A stretch of DNA of 64,000 bases from Mercenaria mercenaria. Lineage: Eukaryota > Mollusca > Bivalvia > Venerida > Veneridae. Each line of letters begins with the position of its first letter. Within the stretch, counting starts at the first letter, position 1. Positions 58,412 to 64,000 of this stretch are shown one piece after another. The notes beneath the pieces were generated by a model. The model was not told where the DNA came from. It did no database searches and worked only from the letters and a program-made list of their open reading frames with translations. Both the position numbers and the translations under genes were made by a program. The stretch covers positions 45,995,001-46,059,000 of the forward strand of contig NC_069363.1 of NCBI RefSeq assembly GCF_021730395.1, read 5' to 3'.

Positions 58412-61400
58412 TCCAGACCAGCAAAGTTGCACATGTCTATCACAGCAATGGCACAAACCAAGAGGGACAAAGATCTTGCCGATACCTATTAACATTGTTG
58501 TTGTTGCTAGACCGCTGGAAACAAGGAAACGAAAACCTGTGATCTGTCACTTTGGCAGATCATATAAGTAAATATTTCTTCCTTTACAATAAATAAATAA
58601 ATAAATAAATAAATAGATAAAAAAAACAGAAAAGAAACAGATAAAATAAATCCATTTGCATTTATTATATCACTGTATTAATGGTAGTTATAAATAGTTT
58701 ACGATAGTCGTAAGGTAAAATAAATATATGAAACAAAATAATCAGCGACATTCTAAACTGCATGGTTTAACATGTGCGTATATTTTATTTTTTAAATTGC
58801 ATTTAAAAGCAAGCAACTGACAGGAAAATCAGTTTAAACTTATCAATTTTCAGACTTCCTAGAACAGAACAGAATGATGTCAAAACCTTGCGGCGCACAG
58901 AGGGGATACCGTTGTCATAGTTGCTGTCTACAAATATGAAAGAAATATCATTACAGAATAAATAATGATAAAGTATCAAAATCCACTCCCGAATATTTAT
59001 CTGTCTGCTCTTGAATTAATGTCTGATTAAAATGAGCTTACCTTTTATCTTTTTCCGAAAACGTCTTGAAATAAAGTTAATAGGCCGCACACTGTTCAGA
59101 TCTTATTTATATTTTTGAATAATGATGTTGGTATTTTATGTGAAATTATTTTATATGTTTTGACTTTATTAATGACTCATTCGCTCTATGCTTAGCAATG
59201 TTCTGTGTAAGAAGAAATTGGTCGCTTAATAAAGCTTTTTGTATGCTATATAGTATAGTTAACATACAGTCAATTGCGAAAATATCGATAATACTTTCAA
59301 CTGCGAGAATATATTGCTGAAGAAGGTTAGCTATTACTTTTGTATGAAATAAGATATAAATAACTTATATATCTAAGGTCTTGAACTGAATAATTCCGCG
59401 ATCGGCCTAAATTAAAATGAATTCAGCCAATTCAAATTAAAATCCCGATCACAGACGAATGAGAAAAGACAGACAGACAGACAGACGATTCATAATGTAT
59501 TATGTATGTTATTATATTATACCATGTACATTACTGACAGACACGTTTTAATATAAAGATTATCAGAATTACATTTGAGCAGATTGCTTATTCATCCGTT
59601 CAATTTTTAAGGCTTACATTTTTCTAAATCTGCCTTTGGTTTACGGAACAAAATAAATCTCCCCCCTTCTAGCCTTTCCGGGTACCGCTCGTCGGCGTTA
59701 CATATTCCCCAAGCACACCTCAACACCACTTCCACCGACAAAAATGTTGTGTATCAAACTTATAAGAGCTTGTGTGAAGGAATGGCAGTTAGCAACAAGG
59801 GAAGCGCACTGAATAATCCGCGTTATAATATTGGTCAATGTAATAGATAACAATTAGTTTGATTGACAGCCCGGATCCATCCATTGTCATAGTTTTGCAG
59901 AGGCTAATATCAGGGCTACAGTCTATAAAAGATTATCATAAATGAAGGTTTGTTAATGATTAACGAAAGTAGCGATTCAGAACAAGCTAATATCTCAATC
60001 ATCGCATCTAAACAAAACATTATACAACTAAGAAAAAACATTAAAAAAAAACGTCAATTTACCGGAAACTCATGCTGTGTCTATATGAAATTATGCCGCT
60101 TTTTGTGCTTAATATTTTTTTAAAAAATGTTCGAATTTGTAAGTGGTCCAGTAACTATTCATAAAACATAAATAAAAAACTTCATAAAACATCACATAGT
60201 TCCTCACTGTCATTACTCAAAGCGTATGTCATAGGTTTCATTTTGCTAAAATCGTTCTCCTTTTTGTATTTTGTTACGTAATTTTGTTAACGATTAATAG
60301 AAAGATGTTATCTCATTAAATACAATCTCTTTAAATTGATAATTTTTAAAAATGAGGTAACGATTTGTATGCTGAAGTGGGCTTAGATACGTGTTATAGC
60401 TATGTAGATATTGTCTATTTCATAAAGAATATATCGAAAATGATATTTCGTGCCATTGAACCATCAAACATACATTTAATAATCATAAGTTCGTTAATCT
60501 TCAATACAACCAACAACAGTTACTGTACTGTTTGCTCCAGTTTCTGGTTCTCGTAGCTGAAAGCAAATTTGAAAATCCGCATGTTTTTTTTTTTTTGTTT
60601 TTAATTAATTTTATATTTCTCAGAAAATTTCTTAGACCTACTAAAATGAAAAAAACAATTGCACATTTTTGTCATCTGTTTGGACACAGTCTTGTTTCTC
60701 TGTATATGTATATCATATACAACAGAGTGAAAGCATGAAATCATGAGTATCAATGTTTTTTGTGTGAGATATATAGATTAATTATTCGGACTTAGGCTTA
60801 TTTTTACAAAATAACTCATTTACACCTTTTAAAAATATTTTATAAGATAAAACATTTTTGTTTAGCTTATCTCCGAAAGCTTATATCATTAAATGTGATT
60901 ACCCACGCATATAAAAACGATGTAACTAAAATATCATTATAACATGTATACATATTGTAAAAACAGTTACAACAATAAACTTTTCTTTACTTCCGTACTT
61001 GTAAACAGGTATCTGTTTTCATAGCATATGCTTTCCTTTAGATAAAACCCGACCACTTCGCTTTTTACCGACTAAAAACATTTTACAACTGGTTTCTGTG
61101 TCTGATGCCTTCCGCAACTATTTAACTTTATAGTTTATATCAAAAAGAGACTCATAAGTTAGTTGCACTAAAGGTTTGAAATACCCTTAATATTTTCTGT
61201 GCTGTGTACACCCCCCACTGTGTCGCAGTCTTTTATCATTTGTTTATGACCCTAAGTTTCACGTTACATGCATGACAATAATCGTTTTGAGAGGATTATT
61301 TTATTCTCTATCTTTAGTGTATGTACCAAAGGAAACTATTAATTCTTTATGTGTTTCATAGTGGTTTTGTGTATGCGAAAGGGAAACAAAAGCATGAAAT

Positions 61401-61673
61401 GACAGTCGACCAGGATTTTTAAACAAAAATTATGTCGAATTTTTAAAAGGTTTAAAAATGGATTGACTTATTTCTCAGGACATATGATATATTTGCTTTG
61501 CCGGCTATATTAACTTTACTATCCTGGAATAAATTTGTTGAACATGCTGCGTTTTAGACGGAAGTAATTTTCAGGTGAGGCTTATTCATTTCTCTTTCTT
61601 TTTATTTATTACATCTGTGTTTTTATTATTACATTCATTTGTGAATATGTATGAATTCGCTACATATGTTCTG
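58412..61673. other. intergenic with small microsatellites
   Basis: (AATA)n at 58587-58615 and (CAGA)n at 59469-59486. No gene seen. Confidence 0.5.
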
Positions 61674-61868
61674 TCTGGGTACATGTAAAATTCACGTTTT
61701 GCCATGATGAGTGTTGTATGGGTGGCAGCGGTCCACAAATCTGGGTGCACGTACAGTTCGCGTTTTGCCATGGCGGCAGTGTCTTATTAAGCTGGGTGCA
61801 CGTAAAGTACGTGGATTACTATGGATTACTGTATGGGCGGCAGCGGTCTATGAAACTTGGTGCATGAA
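61674..61868. repeat. imperfect tandem repeat, units of about 50-66 bases
   Basis: Units start 'ctgggtgcacgtaaagt' or variants at about 61674, 61740, 61792 and 61856 and include 'cgttttgccatgg' and 'tgtatggg.ggcagcggtc'. Confidence 0.7.
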
Positions 61869-62715
61869 AATATTTCAGACTTGATGATTAAATTTAGTTG
61901 TATGTTTGTAAGCACAGTCAATATGAAAACGTTTACAGTAAGTAAAACACATTTATCAGGTACTATCAAATTCCTAGTACCACTTCATAATTACCTTTAC
62001 ATTATCGTTTTGTTGCGGCATTATATCTTTAATGGCAAAAGGCTCATTGTCGTTTGCACATACTTCCTTTGGGAATATGTAACGATGAACTCATGAAATT
62101 GTAATGAAAATAGTTAAAAAAAACTATCGTAGAATGTATAATAAATTCTCTGCTCCCCCGTCATTTTGAATAATGAAATATTCATGAAAATAACAAAGAT
62201 CCTTGTCATTTAATTAAGATGAAGTATTATATTTTGTCAGTAAAAGGCAATTGTAAAGATTACTATTTTATTATCTTTTTATTCTTAATTGCTTTCGAAA
62301 GTGACATGCAGTAGATTTCCCTATATTACATGTATATTCGGATTACATGACAATGAACAGACCAGAAATTGATGCCACATACCATACATAGTGTTTCGTA
62401 GAATCAGTTGGTGATGTTATAAACAGTTACCTTTTCTCAATTAATTATGAGTTTCCGTTTCCTGACTTTCCAGTGTGCATATTTAACGTTCTTTAAACGA
62501 AAACTTCAAAGATTTCGAATCAGAGGCATCTTTTTAATCTTGAATTGGTTATTTAAACAGGATTGAAAATTAGAAGTGTTTAAGATCATTTTACTCACCC
62601 CTCCCCCCCCCCCCCCCCCCCCCCCCCCCCACACACACACAAGAAGTAAAGTCCATTATAGGCATATTTTGGAGCATTTCTTTCTAAATTTCATATTTCA
62701 TTGTGCAGGAAACTT
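61869..62715. other. intergenic with poly-C/(AC)n
   Basis: A C run of nearly 30 bases at 62602-62630 is followed by (AC)5 to 62640. No gene. Confidence 0.6.
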
Positions 62716-63150
62716 GATGGAAAATGGCAGAAAATGATATTTTTTTATCTATTCCGGTTGACGAGGGGAAAAAAAGTGTTTAATCATAACAACTGGGGTT
62801 TTATTGAAATTGGTAAAAGTAATGCTAGAGAAAGGCAACAAAAAGATAATGCTGGAAAATGACAGAAAATGATATATTTTTTATCTATTCTGGTTGATGA
62901 GGACCACAAAAGTACAATTGAAGTTCTGTTACATTACAATTGGGATATTATTAAATTGATAAAAGTAGTTCTAGAGAAAGGCAACAACAAGATAATGCTG
63001 GCTCATCACATCTACAAAATGTAGATGAGGAATTACATAATCATCTGAAAGTGAAAATGCAAGTGATGCAGAGGAGGGAATGTATAATCATTGCTTTTGT
63101 AAACCATGTGTGACAGAAAATGAACAGTCTTGGCTTGCTAAATCTTTATT
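62716..63150 (+). pseudogene. possible eroded coding fragment with internal duplication
   Basis: 62716-62857 is duplicated at 62858-63003. The first copy reads MAENDIFLSIPVDEGKKSV before a stop. Downstream, SESENASDAEEGMYNHCFCK followed by PCVTENEQSWLAK reads openly to about 63165. The acidic stretch plus CFCKPC motif recalls transposon-associated proteins of molluscs. The family cannot be named from sequence alone, and frames are interrupted. Confidence 0.3.
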
Positions 63151-64000
63151 CTTACAGTCTTGACTTGCTAAATATCTTGTAATGTCGTGTCTTGTCACGG
63201 CCTGTCCTGTAACGACGTGATATAATGTCCTTAAAAACGTCGCGACATTTAACTACGATTTTCAACGTTTTTAGCAAAAAGTCCAACGAAACACATGCCT
63301 TTTTTATTTAATAATATTAAAGTGAGAGCAATACCGCAGACGCTTTAAAAAATAAACAACACTTTGACCGCACGGAAAATTTTATTTTACGGTTATTGTG
63401 CATAAATTTGCACAAATTTTATAACGGTTTCGGCGTGAGCCAATTTGTTTTCAGAAAAATTACTGTCTTTTAATGCACTAAATACATTTAGATTGTGTCA
63501 CATACATTGGAACAGACAACTCAATGCGCAATCGAAAAGAAAAATGAAATATGGAACCGATGTGAATATCGAATTCATTTCCATGAATGAATAAAAGAGC
63601 TAGTTAATGAGTTTTTAAAAACTAACAATAATAAAGAGTCAGGCAAAATGAAATATGGAACCAATGTGAATATCGAATTCATTTCCATTTGTTTCTCCTA
63701 AAATCATTTTTATATCAAAGAAATGACAGCAAAAGTTTGTATTTTAACGATTAAATGCTAAACCTTTATTTCTATCATGGTTACGCTAATATATTTTATC
63801 AATACAGCATTAAGGCAGCATTTGATCTTAAGAAACGGAAATTTAAAAAAGTAATTTATTAGGATCCACGATGGTAATAAATCAGGGTTTGTACCCAAGA
63901 TCTCCACGTAAAGATGATAATAAATCAGGATTTGAACCCAAGATGTCCACGTGAGGTGCCAGGAGATTCCGCGTAAAGGTGCCATGAGATTCCGGATGAA
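63151..64000. repeat. non-coding end with two short tandem repeats
   Basis: A roughly 104-bp spaced duplication ('gaaatatggaaccgatgtga' + 'atatcgaattcatttcc') lies at 63546 and 63650. 63850-63995 has repeated 'taataaatcaggatttgaac' / 'ccaagatgtccacgtgaggt' and 'gccaggagattccgcgtaaa' type units. No gene. Confidence 0.6.

Noticed and set aside
1-64000. LTR retrotransposon, retrovirus or Polinton remains
   Set aside because: No paired long terminal repeats, gag, protease, envelope, capsid or protein-primed polymerase similarity was seen; the only reverse-transcriptase remnant is a LINE 3' end.

Overview
The window reads as nuclear DNA of a bivalve mollusc, most likely a heterodont (venerid-like) clam. 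It is AT-rich, intron- and repeat-dominated and gene-poor. It carries mollusc-type repeats: a tRNA-headed SINE with the 'gcggagaacagg' body typical of clam RUDI-like SINEs, a second tRNA-headed SINE ending in a 'gtgcgacgttaaa' tail, and foldback MITEs containing 'gaccagcctgcgcatccgcg'. The taxon is inferred from remembered repeat families, not from a search. No LTR retrotransposon, retrovirus, Polinton or CRISPR array was found.

Layout. From 1 to 9.6 kb there is non-coding DNA, a broken Crypton-like recombinase fragment (2403-2620), and copy A of a segmental duplication (2022-9582) carrying the 5' half of a broken type II membrane-protein gene. The only clearly intact host gene is an intronless-coding GMC (FAD) oxidoreductase at 14560-16383 on the minus strand. 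From 16.4 to 26.4 kb lie interspersed repeats, a long (TA)n tract and an eroded LINE 3' end (24195-24860). Copy B of the duplication (26467-31825) keeps a long minus-strand reading frame of the same membrane-protein gene, with a possible LicD/nucleotidyltransferase-like C-terminus, but has lost the start and membrane anchor. From 31.8 to 43.9 kb there are a 116-bp satellite, large mollusc interspersed repeats, a 21-bp palindrome array, a TTAA-flanked MITE and a very CpG-dense block.

The outstanding object is a 7.77-kb DNA transposon at 43963-51732. Its 471-bp terminal inverted repeats consist almost entirely of about 20 tandem 21-bp units, each holding the 12-bp palindrome TCCTACGTAGGA. Its ends read TAT...ATA, and it is flanked by a near-perfect 6-bp target duplication (TGAAAT/TGAATT). 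Inside is a DDE integrase-type transposase of 385 residues in two exons, which looks intact. These properties fit the eukaryotic IS3EU superfamily as I recall it. Other elements have inserted into it: a 1.13-kb foldback in the transposase intron, a 150-bp hairpin MITE, and a GC-rich element with a TACAA duplication. A further array with the same outer end lies at 39.6 kb.

The two duplication copies serve as natural empty-site controls for each other. They show individual insertions of a 1.1-kb TTAA-type MITE, a 235-bp AAAT-type foldback, a 212-bp MITE and a SINE. The rest of the window, including 55.7-64 kb, holds scattered MITEs, SINEs, short tandem repeats and otherwise unremarkable non-coding DNA.
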